A stretch of 64,000 nucleotides of DNA from Flagellimonas alvinocaridis (lineage in GTDB: Bacteria > Bacteroidota > Bacteroidia > Flavobacteriales > Flavobacteriaceae). The notes under the pieces are model-generated. The model searched no databases. It saw only the letters and a list, made by a program, of their open reading frames with translations, and was not told the origin of the DNA. Positions 8,559-16,411 of this stretch are shown here, one piece after another. How positions within the stretch are numbered: the stretch's first letter is position 1; every line of letters begins with the position of its first letter. The stretch spans positions 372,001-436,000 of the forward strand of contig NZ_SNTZ01000002.1 of the NCBI RefSeq assembly GCF_004916895.1. Reading direction: 5' to 3'. The position numbers and the translations under genes are program-made.

Positions 8559-9476
8559 TTATTTTTTGGAAGCTAATCTTTCCAGGATAAAAATAAGCGA
8601 AAAACCAATTATAGCTAGGATTATGGCAGGGATTAACTGATTGTCCCCGTCAAATGAGGAAGGCCAGACATTGATATCGTCCACAACTATGGTTTTGTCA
8701 CCAAAGGTTTTGGTCTCCAATACTTTCTTCCAAGGCCAAATTTTGTTCAATGAACCCAAAATGAATCCCGTTAAAAGGGCCAAGGTGAGATTTTTATGGT
8801 GATTAAACATCCATTTTAGCAAACGGGCAAAACTTAGCAGTCCAAAAATGGCTCCGAGCCCCACGACCAATATTATTTTAATGTCCCGTTCATGAACGGC
8901 GTCCAAAATAGTTTTGTAAGACCCAAGCAATACTAGGATAAACGCACCTGAAATTCCGGGGAGAATCATGGCGCAAACGGCCAGTGCACCCGACACAAAG
9001 AGGTAGGGCAGGCTGTCGATATTTTCGCTAGCAGGAAGTTCAGTGATGAAATAGGCCAAAGCAGCACCAAAAATTAATATCAATGCTGTTCCCAAAGTCC
9101 ACTTACTAATTTCCTTCCCCACGAAAAAAATACTGGCCAAAACAAGACCGAAGAAAAATGACCAAAGCAAGATGGGTTCATTTTCAAGCAGCCAGCTAAG
9201 GAATTTTGCCAAAGAAAGCACACTGATAAAAATCCCAAGAAAAAGGGCCACCAAAAAATTTCCATTGACCTTGGTCCACGCTGCTTTAATGCCTTCCTTT
9301 CGCAAAATCCCTATGAGCGATAGATTTATATTGTTGATTGAGGATATAAGTTCCTCATAAATACCGGATATGAAAGCGATTGTACCTCCCGAAACACCTG
9401 GAACCACATCCGCAGCCCCCATGGCCATTCCTTTAAGGGTTATAAAAATATAGTCGGCTAATCTGCGTACTTGCAT
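8559..9476 (-). CDS. DUF368 family undecaprenyl-phosphate transporter-like protein (first copy)
   Basis: A 305-residue DUF368 membrane protein with the two inverted-repeat signatures GAADVVPGVSGGTIAF (about residue 20) and AMILPGISGAFILVLLG (about 168). The first signature keeps the DVVPGVSGG form most usual for the family, whereas the neighbour has NKVPGVSGG. Both genes are transcribed with the TPR gene upstream (24 bases) and aroE downstream. Retention of two diverged copies suggests division of labour, for example for different conditions or lipid carriers; this is inference. Confidence 0.92.
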   Translation of the reverse strand: MQVRRLADYIFITLKGMAMGAADVVPGVSGGTIAFISGIYEELISSINNINLSLIGILRKEGIKAAWTKVNGNFLVALFLGIFISVLSLAKFLSWLLENEPILLWSFFFGLVLASIFFVGKEISKWTLGTALILIFGAALAYFITELPASENIDSLPYLFVSGALAVCAMILPGISGAFILVLLGSYKTILDAVHERDIKIILVVGLGAIFGLLSFARLLKWMFNHHKNLTLALLTGFILGSLNKIWPWKKVLETKTFGDKTIVVDDINVWPSSFDGDNQLIPAIILAIIGFSLIFILERLASKK

Positions 9477-9500
9477 GGATTTGGGGTAATGTATTTTAGA

Positions 9501-10901
9501 TTATGTGGAGGTCTTCTTTATTTTGGAGACAAAGGATTTAACCCATTTTATTTCACTGAACTCGGGAAATTCCTCATCGAACAGCTGTAATTTATCCATG
9601 TCCAATTGAATGGCCTGTGCCAATTTTTTCTTGGCTTCCGCCATTTCTCCATTTTTAAGGTAAAGGCCAGCCAACTTATAGGTAAGTTCGGGGTTTTCAG
9701 GATAGAATTCCAGTCCTTGGGTAACCACTTGGATGGAAGAATTTAAATCTCCCATTCTTTTGAGGGTCTCGGCCCAATTTTTCCAAGTGCTTAACTCATA
9801 GTTGCCTAAATCAACAGTTTGTTTGTAGGCAAAATCGGCCTCGTCATAATTTTCTAGGGCAAAATAGATTTTTGCTGACTTTTTCCAGTACAGGGGATTA
9901 TCCCCATCAATATTGATGGCTTTGTTGATATAATACAGCGCTTTTTCATAATCTTTTAGGCTGTAATGAAAATCGGTAATGGCGAGCCATCCTTTGTCCA
10001 GGAGTGGGTCTTCGTGAACCGTATTGTAATAGTAGTATTTGGCCAAATCCGTATTACCCAACTTTTCGTGACACTTGCCCAATCTTAAAAAGGCATGACT
10101 GGTTGGGTCATCTATGGAGATTGTGGCTTCATAGTTTTCAATGGCCTCATTGTACCTACCTAGTTTTTCAAGTACTTTACCTTTTTCGAAATAGGCTCCA
10201 ATAAAGGAATCATCTGAAATTACTGCAAAATCAAAAGCAGTCAAGGCCTCGGGATACATGTCCATGGCATAGTACATTTTTCCCAACTGATGCCATGCCA
10301 CTTCGCAGTAGGGGTTACGCTCCAAATAATCGTTCAGATAGTGGATGGCTCCATCGAAATCCTCCAAGAATTCAAAGCAGTACACCACATTGTAAAGGGA
10401 GGAATAATCTCGGTCATCAAACTCAACGCATTTCATAAAGCTTCGCTTGGCCCGTTCATAATCGTCCATAAAAAGATATTCCATGCCCAAAAGAGAATGG
10501 ATGTCAAAACTATCTTCAGTGAGGTGGAGTGCCTCCAAAAGCAGATTTACCGCTTCTTGGTGATTGTCTTGTTTGGATTGAATATTAGCGCGCTGAATGT
10601 AGATTTCCTCATTGTAGGCATCCAAATTTTGGATTTCGTCCAATAACTTTTCGGCCGCTTCATACTTGTCTTCAAAAGCCAGCACTTCTACCTGTAACAA
10701 TTTCAATTCCAGTGAATTTGGATGCTGTTCCAAACCAATTTGGATAGCTTTTTTCCCCAAGGAAATTTTGCCGTTGTTAAGGTAATGGTGAATAATCTCT
10801 TCAAAGTCCTCTGCATCAAAAAAGTAGACATCATCTGTCCGAAGCATGGACTCGAATTTGCTAATGGATTTGTCAGAATGTTCGTTAGAATCTAACGCCA
10901 T
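9501..10901 (-). CDS. tetratricopeptide repeat protein
   Basis: A 466-residue soluble protein made almost entirely of TPR units (around ten, for example YERAKRSFMKCVEFDDRD, YPEALTAFDFAVISDDS, YEKALYYINKAINIDGDN). No signal peptide is seen, so it probably acts in the cytoplasm as a protein-binding scaffold. It is the first gene of the block TPR - DUF368 - DUF368 - aroE, and the tight spacing suggests co-transcription. The client is unknown. The N-terminal 15 residues are polar and not part of a repeat. Confidence 0.9.
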   Translation of the reverse strand: MALDSNEHSDKSISKFESMLRTDDVYFFDAEDFEEIIHHYLNNGKISLGKKAIQIGLEQHPNSLELKLLQVEVLAFEDKYEAAEKLLDEIQNLDAYNEEIYIQRANIQSKQDNHQEAVNLLLEALHLTEDSFDIHSLLGMEYLFMDDYERAKRSFMKCVEFDDRDYSSLYNVVYCFEFLEDFDGAIHYLNDYLERNPYCEVAWHQLGKMYYAMDMYPEALTAFDFAVISDDSFIGAYFEKGKVLEKLGRYNEAIENYEATISIDDPTSHAFLRLGKCHEKLGNTDLAKYYYYNTVHEDPLLDKGWLAITDFHYSLKDYEKALYYINKAINIDGDNPLYWKKSAKIYFALENYDEADFAYKQTVDLGNYELSTWKNWAETLKRMGDLNSSIQVVTQGLEFYPENPELTYKLAGLYLKNGEMAEAKKKLAQAIQLDMDKLQLFDEEFPEFSEIKWVKSFVSKIKKTST

Positions 10902-10987
10902 AGGAACTTGTTTGGTTTGACTATGGACTTAAAATTAACCGTTTGTATAGGTGCATTCGTCCATTTTTGGGGTATGTTATCAACAAA

Positions 10988-12184
10988 TTAGTTAACAGTG
11001 GCAGGTTTATACCGGTTTAAAATGTCTATTATTTGGTCGCAACCTTGCTCAATTTCTTTCATTGAAATAGTCAATGGAGGCGAAATCCGAACCGCTTTTG
11101 GTTCAAAAAGTAACCAAAAAAGAATGAGCTTTTCTTTGGCAGCAGTTAGAATTAAATAATCGGCAATTTCCTTATGCTTTACTATTGGGGCCAGCATTAA
11201 TCCTTTTCCTCGTATTTCAGTTATCAAAGGATGTACCAAACGTTTTCTAAACAACTTTTCCTTTTCAAGGGTTTCTGTAATAAGTTGTGATTCAGTTAGT
11301 TCTTGCAGGGTTGCCAGACTGGCAGCTGCTATGACAGGGTTGCCGCCAAAAGTAGTGATGTGTCCCAATTTAGGGCTGTCCTGAAGCGCAGACATAATTT
11401 CCTTGGAAGCCACAAAGGCTCCAACTGGCAGCCCGGATGCCATTCCTTTTCCAATGACCAAAATATCTGGGGGACAGTTAAAATGCTCGAAGGCAAAAAG
11501 TTTTCCTGTACGGCCAAATCCTGGTTGAATTTCGTCCAAAATCAAAAGTGCACCTACCTCGTTGCAGCGCTTCCTAACTTTTTCCAGATATCCCTCTTTT
11601 GGAAGAATGAATCCTGCACCCCCCTGAATGGTTTCCAAAACCACGGCTGCAGTCTTGGTTGTTATTTTCTCCAAATCTTCATAAGAATTGAAGTTGATGA
11701 ACCTAACATCGGGGATTAAAGGTCTAAAGGCGCTTTTTCGTTCTTCAAAACCCATTATGCTTAAACTTCCCATGGTATTGCCGTGGTATGCCTTGTTGGC
11801 AGCGACAATTTGGGAACGTCCCGTATACCTTCGGGCCAATTTTAAAGCGCCTTCCATGGCTTCGGTTCCCGAATTTACCAAATAGGTGGTCTCTAGGTTT
11901 TCTGGAAGATGGGAGGCCAGTAATTTGGAAAATTCCACTGCGGGTTGTTGCACATACTCACCATAGACCATTACGTGCATGTAGCGGTCCACTTGCTGTT
12001 TTATGGCCTTGATCACCCTAGGATGGGAGTGTCCCAAACCACAGGCGGATACTCCTGCCACAAAATCCAAATGGGCATTTCCATGTACATCATGGATATA
12101 GCTGCCTTTGGCATGGGAAATCTCCAAGCCTAAGGGATGTGGGGTGGTTTGGGCCTGATATGTGAAAAAATCCGATTTGGGCAT
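10988..12184 (-). CDS. class III PLP-dependent aminotransferase
   Basis: A 398-residue fold-type I aminotransferase of the ornithine/acetylornithine/4-aminobutyrate group. Visible parts are the PLP phosphate-binding stretch NSGTEAMEGALKLAR (about residue 105), LILDEIQPGFGRTGKLF with the ring-stacking Asp (about 216), and the Schiff-base Lys in VIGKGMASGLP (about 246). The amino donor cannot be fixed from sequence. The start codon overlaps the stop of the OstA-like gene by one base (TAATG), so the two are translationally coupled although their functions look unrelated. Confidence 0.92.
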   Translation of the reverse strand: MPKSDFFTYQAQTTPHPLGLEISHAKGSYIHDVHGNAHLDFVAGVSACGLGHSHPRVIKAIKQQVDRYMHVMVYGEYVQQPAVEFSKLLASHLPENLETTYLVNSGTEAMEGALKLARRYTGRSQIVAANKAYHGNTMGSLSIMGFEERKSAFRPLIPDVRFINFNSYEDLEKITTKTAAVVLETIQGGAGFILPKEGYLEKVRKRCNEVGALLILDEIQPGFGRTGKLFAFEHFNCPPDILVIGKGMASGLPVGAFVASKEIMSALQDSPKLGHITTFGGNPVIAAASLATLQELTESQLITETLEKEKLFRKRLVHPLITEIRGKGLMLAPIVKHKEIADYLILTAAKEKLILFWLLFEPKAVRISPPLTISMKEIEQGCDQIIDILNRYKPATVN

Positions 12185-13887
12185 TAGGGTGTCTGTACTT
12201 TGGTAACCTGCGTTTTCTTGGGCTTCGTGGCTTTGGAATTGATGGCATTGACAGGGTCGTTCTCATTTTTGTTCCGTTCCTCTTCCTCCGCATCAATATC
12301 TATAGGGTTTTCAATACCCCGAATCTTTACCAGTTCGATGTTATTGTCGTCCTCATCAAAAATTTCATCTTTGGAGCGAATACGCTCATCGCCACGCCAG
12401 ACAAAGCCTTTTAATTTTCTGCTCTCCACGGGCAAATCTTTTTCTGGAAAAATGTCCCCGTCCGGATTCACAAAAAAGGAAATGTCCTCAATATCGTTAT
12501 TGGCCATGAGCAAACGTATTCTACTGCAAATGGTCTTGTCTATGCCAATAAGTTCTTCGTCGTCATTATATACGTAATAAATAACCTCGGTGTTTTTGAC
12601 CAAGTCTATGATTTTAAGCTCATTTTCGATGAATTTTCCGAAGAGATCTTTGCCCTTGGCTTGATTGTATCCTGTACCGCTAATGGTATCCAAAGAAATG
12701 ATGAACGCATTTTCCAGAACTTTGAGGGAATCCAGTTTTTCGGTTTCCAAATCTGTGATCAAATGGATGCTGTCTCCCGTAATTTGGTTATCCACGTTCC
12801 AAAGAATGGGATTTGTGATCAGTTGGGTGATTCCGGTCTTCTCACTAAAATGGATGGAATCACATTTGCCGCTCAAGTCTGTCTTGTAGAATTTGGCATT
12901 TCGAAAGGCCCGAACAATACGGTCTTCAGTTTTGCCAGTGGCCATCAGGGTATCTCCGTGCATGTAGAGCGAATCGTTCTGTACCAAGCTTATGGAGACG
13001 GCTCTTTTGGTGGCAAAAACGGAATCCTTCGCTTTGAATACCTCAGCGTGGTGCGCTTTTATTACGCTGTTATTGATGGTGTCGGTAATTTTAATGTTGT
13101 TGGTTCCCGAAGCAAACTCCGTGGCCTTGTCAAAATATAGGCTGTCTCCTTTTATGATTTTGTTGTCGTAATCAATTCGGGTGTTTTTTATGCCATAACC
13201 TTGTTCTACCTTGGTATCATAAAAACCACGTTCGCAGTAGATTTTATAGTCTTCCCCTGTAATGGTGGAGGGGCCGTACATGTATGCATTTTTGGAAATC
13301 CGGTAGTAATCCAGCTGCTCTGAATCGATAATGTACTCGGGATTGTCTATATGGACTTTGTCTTTGAACTGCACTTTTTTAAGTTCGGTGAAGTACGTGC
13401 CAACTTTACTGGTGAGCACATTGACCGAATCGACCACCTTCCCCCCAGAGTTATAGTAGGAAATCTGCTTTTCCCGGTCAAAATAGAGGGTGTCCGTGGT
13501 CAGGGTCATTTTCCCATCGGAAAGGTCTACATTTTCCCAGGCCTTGGCCAAACTGGTGTTTCCGTTCCAGTCCAGTTTAGCGCTGTTCATTTCAATGGAA
13601 TCCCCTTGTTGAAGCCTAACATTGCCTAGGGCCCTCAGCCTATTTTCTTTGGAATAAAATATGGCGATATCGCACCATAGGTCGGCACCTTGGTGTTCAA
13701 ACTGTACTTGGCGCTCATCATCCCTGCTAAAAATGGAAGCTCCGGGATACTCGCTCTCATTTTTGGTGAAATTGGCCCCGTACACAATGTTGATTTGCCT
13801 ACTTTGGGTTTGCGGTGTCTCTTCTTGGGCAATGGCCGTATAAAGCGACAAAATCAGAATGAAAAAAGAAATCCTTTTCAAATCCAC
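12184..13887 (-). CDS. OstA-like protein (LPS transport, LptA/LptD-N type)
   Basis: A 567-residue exported protein. A signal peptide (about residues 1-20, ending AIAQ) precedes a long series of beta-jellyroll strands with the OstA/LptA pattern (SAKLDWNGNTSLAKAWENVDL, GDSIHLITD and similar) up to about residue 480, then a charged Lys/Glu-rich tail. Members bind LPS in the periplasm on the way to the outer membrane. The start is GTG at 13887: no in-frame ATG lies nearby and the signal peptide begins here. A -7 box lies 12 bases upstream. Confidence 0.85.
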   Translation of the reverse strand: MDLKRISFFILILSLYTAIAQEETPQTQSRQINIVYGANFTKNESEYPGASIFSRDDERQVQFEHQGADLWCDIAIFYSKENRLRALGNVRLQQGDSIEMNSAKLDWNGNTSLAKAWENVDLSDGKMTLTTDTLYFDREKQISYYNSGGKVVDSVNVLTSKVGTYFTELKKVQFKDKVHIDNPEYIIDSEQLDYYRISKNAYMYGPSTITGEDYKIYCERGFYDTKVEQGYGIKNTRIDYDNKIIKGDSLYFDKATEFASGTNNIKITDTINNSVIKAHHAEVFKAKDSVFATKRAVSISLVQNDSLYMHGDTLMATGKTEDRIVRAFRNAKFYKTDLSGKCDSIHFSEKTGITQLITNPILWNVDNQITGDSIHLITDLETEKLDSLKVLENAFIISLDTISGTGYNQAKGKDLFGKFIENELKIIDLVKNTEVIYYVYNDDEELIGIDKTICSRIRLLMANNDIEDISFFVNPDGDIFPEKDLPVESRKLKGFVWRGDERIRSKDEIFDEDDNNIELVKIRGIENPIDIDAEEEERNKNENDPVNAINSKATKPKKTQVTKVQTP

Positions 13888-13898
13888 AGAATTTTGTC

Positions 13899-13906
13899 CA
13901 AAAGTA
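13899..13906 (-). promoter_or_regulatory. -7 element for the OstA-like gene
   Basis: The minus strand reads TACTTTTG, 11 bases before the GTG start at 13887. This implies a leader of only about 7 bases. No clear -33 box. Confidence 0.4.
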
Positions 13907-13974
13907 TGACTTTTAATGCAAGTGGCATACGGTATTTGGAAAGCTTTGGGATTTGAAAAGGATTGTGATTTTCT

Positions 13975-14451
13975 CTATCCGTTAAGATAAGCGGTGTACA
14001 TCCAAATGAGTTTTTCTTGTTCCCTGATATAATCGCTCATCAAGGCATTTGTGCCTTCGTCATTGGAATCCCCTGACATTTCCAAGAGTTCCCTTTCCAA
14101 AGGTAGGAGTACTTCATACCCTTTTAGGATTTGGGCAACAGCCTCAACGCCGTTGGATATGTTTTTAGCCTCTTTAATTTTGGACAATCCCATATAATCG
14201 CCATAAGTGTGTAGTGGGGTAAATCCCAAGGTCAGGATTCTTTCGGCAATCTCATCGATTTTTATAAGGGAGTCGTTGTAAAGCTCTTCAAACTTCAGAT
14301 GTAGTTCAAAAAACTTTTCTCCTTTTATATTCCAATGAAATCCTCTAGCATTCATGTAGAAGATTTGATAGTTGGCCAAAAGCTGATTTAATTTTTCCGA
14401 TAAAGCTTTTGAAGCATTCTTATCGAGACCAATTTGATTAAGGGTAGCCAT
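13975..14451 (-). CDS. dps: Dps family DNA-binding ferritin-like protein
   Basis: A 158-residue Dps protein, which forms 12-subunit shells that oxidise and store iron and shield DNA in starvation or peroxide stress. The ferroxidase signature NARGFHWNIKGEKFFELH (about residue 37, with the His and the D/E residues of the inter-subunit site in LYNDSLIKIDEIAERI at about 59-74) is intact. Length is typical. It is a single-gene unit between the OstA operon and purA, with a weak -7 match at 14519-14526. Fur-type control is plausible because fur lies 1.5 kb away, but no operator could be assigned. Confidence 0.94.
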   Translation of the reverse strand: MATLNQIGLDKNASKALSEKLNQLLANYQIFYMNARGFHWNIKGEKFFELHLKFEELYNDSLIKIDEIAERILTLGFTPLHTYGDYMGLSKIKEAKNISNGVEAVAQILKGYEVLLPLERELLEMSGDSNDEGTNALMSDYIREQEKLIWMYTAYLNG

Positions 14452-14518
14452 AAATGTTATTTTTAAATGATTTTTTAGCCCTATCTACAATGATTTAGGA
14501 CTCCTCTATTTATCATTA

Positions 14519-14526
14519 CAAATTTA
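14519..14526 (-). promoter_or_regulatory. possible -7 element for dps
   Basis: The minus strand reads TAAATTTG (TAnnTTTG), about 68 bases before the dps ATG. There is no good -33 box, so this is tentative. Confidence 0.3.
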
Positions 14527-14567
14527 CGGATAACGAAGCATAGCTTTGGTGACCTAAGTCACAAAGA

Positions 14568-14605
14568 AACCCTAACTTCCTTCATGGGCTAGGGAATCTA
14601 GGGTT
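14568..14605 (-). terminator. possible terminator downstream of purA
   Basis: AACCCTA (14568-14574) pairs with TAGGGTT (14599-14605) around a 24-base loop. Read on the minus strand it lies 27 bases past the purA stop and is followed by TCTTTG only. The weak U tract makes this tentative. Confidence 0.3.
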
Positions 14606-14631
14606 GATTTATGGCTTTTCCGAAGGAAAGA

Positions 14632-15900
14632 TTATCTGTGTATGGTCTGAAGCCTATCGGGACCTACTGAAACAATCTTGATTGGAACTTCCAATTGCTG
14701 TTCCAAGAATGCGATGTAATCGTTCAAAGCAGGTGGTAATTCCTCTGCCTTTGTAAGTTTGGTAAGGTCTTTTGCCCAACCCTTCATTTCGGTGTACAAA
14801 GGTGTTACATGTTCTTCCTCAATATTGTAAGGTAGGTGTTTTATCTCTTCACCCTTGTATTTGTAAGCAGTACAAACCTTAATGGTTTTAAAGCCGCTAA
14901 GTACATCGGCTTTCATCATCATAAGTTCTGTTACCCCATTGATTTGAACGGCATATTTCAAAGCTACCAAATCCAACCAACCACAACGGCGCGGTCTTCC
15001 AGTAGTGGCGCCAAATTCATTTCCTACGCGGCCCATGGTTGCCCCATCATCATCAAAAAGCTCGGTAGGGAAGGGGCCACTGCCCACACGGGTGGTGTAT
15101 GCCTTGAAAATCCCGAATACCCTTTTTATTTTATTGGGAGCCACACCCAACCCAGTACAAGCACCTGCGGCGGTGGTATTGGATGAGGTTACATAGGGAT
15201 AGGTGCCAAAGTCAATATCCAGTAATGAACCTTGTGCGCCTTCAGCCAGTATTTTTTTACCTTCAGCCTGTGCTTTGAAAACATATTCCTCACTGTCAAT
15301 GAAGGTCAATTTCTTCAACATTTCAACACCTTCACAGAATTCGGCTTCCAACTCGGCCAAATTGTACTGTATATCCACATTGTAGAAACTAATCATGGCT
15401 TCATGCTTATCGGCCAAGGCACGATATTTGGTTTTCCAGTCTTCAAATTCCAAATCGCCCACACGCATACCGTTACGACCTGTCTTGTCCATATAGGTAG
15501 GCCCAATGCCCTTTAATGTGGAACCTATTTTGGCTTTTCCTTTGGAAGCTTCAGAGGCGGCATCCAATAATCTGTGGGTGGGTAAGATTAAATGTGCTTT
15601 TCTGGAAATCAACAATTTGGAAACGATATCGATGTTGAACTTCTCCAAATTGTCCAACTCTTTTTTAAAGATTACTGGGTCTATGACCACGCCATTTCCC
15701 ACAATGTTAATGGCGTTTTTATGAAAAATGCCCGAGGGGATGGTGTGCAATACGTGTTTAATACCATCGAATTCCAAGGTGTGTCCAGCGTTTGGGCCTC
15801 CTTGAAAGCGGGCTATGATATCGTATTCCTTGGTCAGTACATCAACAATTTTTCCTTTTCCTTCGTCTCCCCATTGGAGTCCAAGCAATAAATCTACCAT
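14632..15900 (-). CDS. purA: adenylosuccinate synthetase
   Basis: A 422-residue enzyme that joins IMP and aspartate with GTP to form adenylosuccinate, the first step from IMP to AMP. The GTP-binding start LLGLQWGDEGKGK (residues 4-16), GGPNAGHT (about 35), the IMP-site motif STLKGIGPTYMDK (about 127) and GRPRRCGWLDL (about 300) are all present. Length is normal. The gene begins 12 bases after fur and is the third gene of a probable rel-fur-purA operon, which links a purine branch enzyme with (p)ppGpp metabolism and iron control. Confidence 0.97.
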   Translation of the reverse strand: MVDLLLGLQWGDEGKGKIVDVLTKEYDIIARFQGGPNAGHTLEFDGIKHVLHTIPSGIFHKNAINIVGNGVVIDPVIFKKELDNLEKFNIDIVSKLLISRKAHLILPTHRLLDAASEASKGKAKIGSTLKGIGPTYMDKTGRNGMRVGDLEFEDWKTKYRALADKHEAMISFYNVDIQYNLAELEAEFCEGVEMLKKLTFIDSEEYVFKAQAEGKKILAEGAQGSLLDIDFGTYPYVTSSNTTAAGACTGLGVAPNKIKRVFGIFKAYTTRVGSGPFPTELFDDDGATMGRVGNEFGATTGRPRRCGWLDLVALKYAVQINGVTELMMMKADVLSGFKTIKVCTAYKYKGEEIKHLPYNIEEEHVTPLYTEMKGWAKDLTKLTKAEELPPALNDYIAFLEQQLEVPIKIVSVGPDRLQTIHR

Positions 15901-15912
15901 GAAATGTGTGGG

Positions 15913-16368
15913 TTATTCGGTTAGGTTCTTTTCTTTGTTACGGGTGCCGTAAAAGTATAATGAATGTGTATTGATCTTAATGTCAAAAACTTCCTCAATG
16001 GTTTTTTTGATGGATTGTATGCGGGGATCACAGAATTCCACAACTTCTCCAGTATCTGTTAAAATAACGTGGTCGTGTTGACGATCAAAATAGGATTTTT
16101 CATATTGTGCCTGGCTCTTTCCAAACTGATGTTTTCGAACCAATTTGCACTCCAACAACAATTCTATGGTGTTGTAAAGCGTTGCCCGACTTACCCTGTA
16201 GTTTTTGGTTTTCATTTTAATGTAAAGCGATTCTACATCAAAATGGTCGTCACTTTCATAAATCTCCTGTAGAATGGCGTAGCGCTCAGGTGTTTTACGA
16301 TGTCCCTTTTCCTCAAGGAAGGCAGTGAACACATTCTTTACGATTTCCTGATTTTTGTTGTTCCCCAT
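15913..16368 (-). CDS. Fur family transcriptional regulator
   Basis: A 151-residue Fur-type repressor: a winged-helix DNA-binding domain with [14 protein letters not shown] and the recognition helix [16 protein letters not shown] (about residues 54-69), then a dimerisation/metal domain with [15 protein letters not shown]. The usual structural zinc pairs CxxC are missing; the only cysteines are in LLECKLV and EFCDPR. Several Bacteroidota Fur proteins are like this. It could be Fur, PerR or Zur in function; the sequence does not decide. It sits between rel (43 bases) and purA (12 bases). Confidence 0.9.
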   Translation of the reverse strand: MGNNKNQEIVKNVFTAFLEEKGHRKTPERYAILQEIYESDDHFDVESLYIKMKTKNYRVSRATLYNTIELLLECKLVRKHQFGKSQAQYEKSYFDRQHDHVILTDTGEVVEFCDPRIQSIKKTIEEVFDIKINTHSLYFYGTRNKEKNLTE

Positions 16369-16411
16369 GGCTTTCTCTACCTATGCTAATGCACAAAGGT
16401 ACAGCTAAAAA

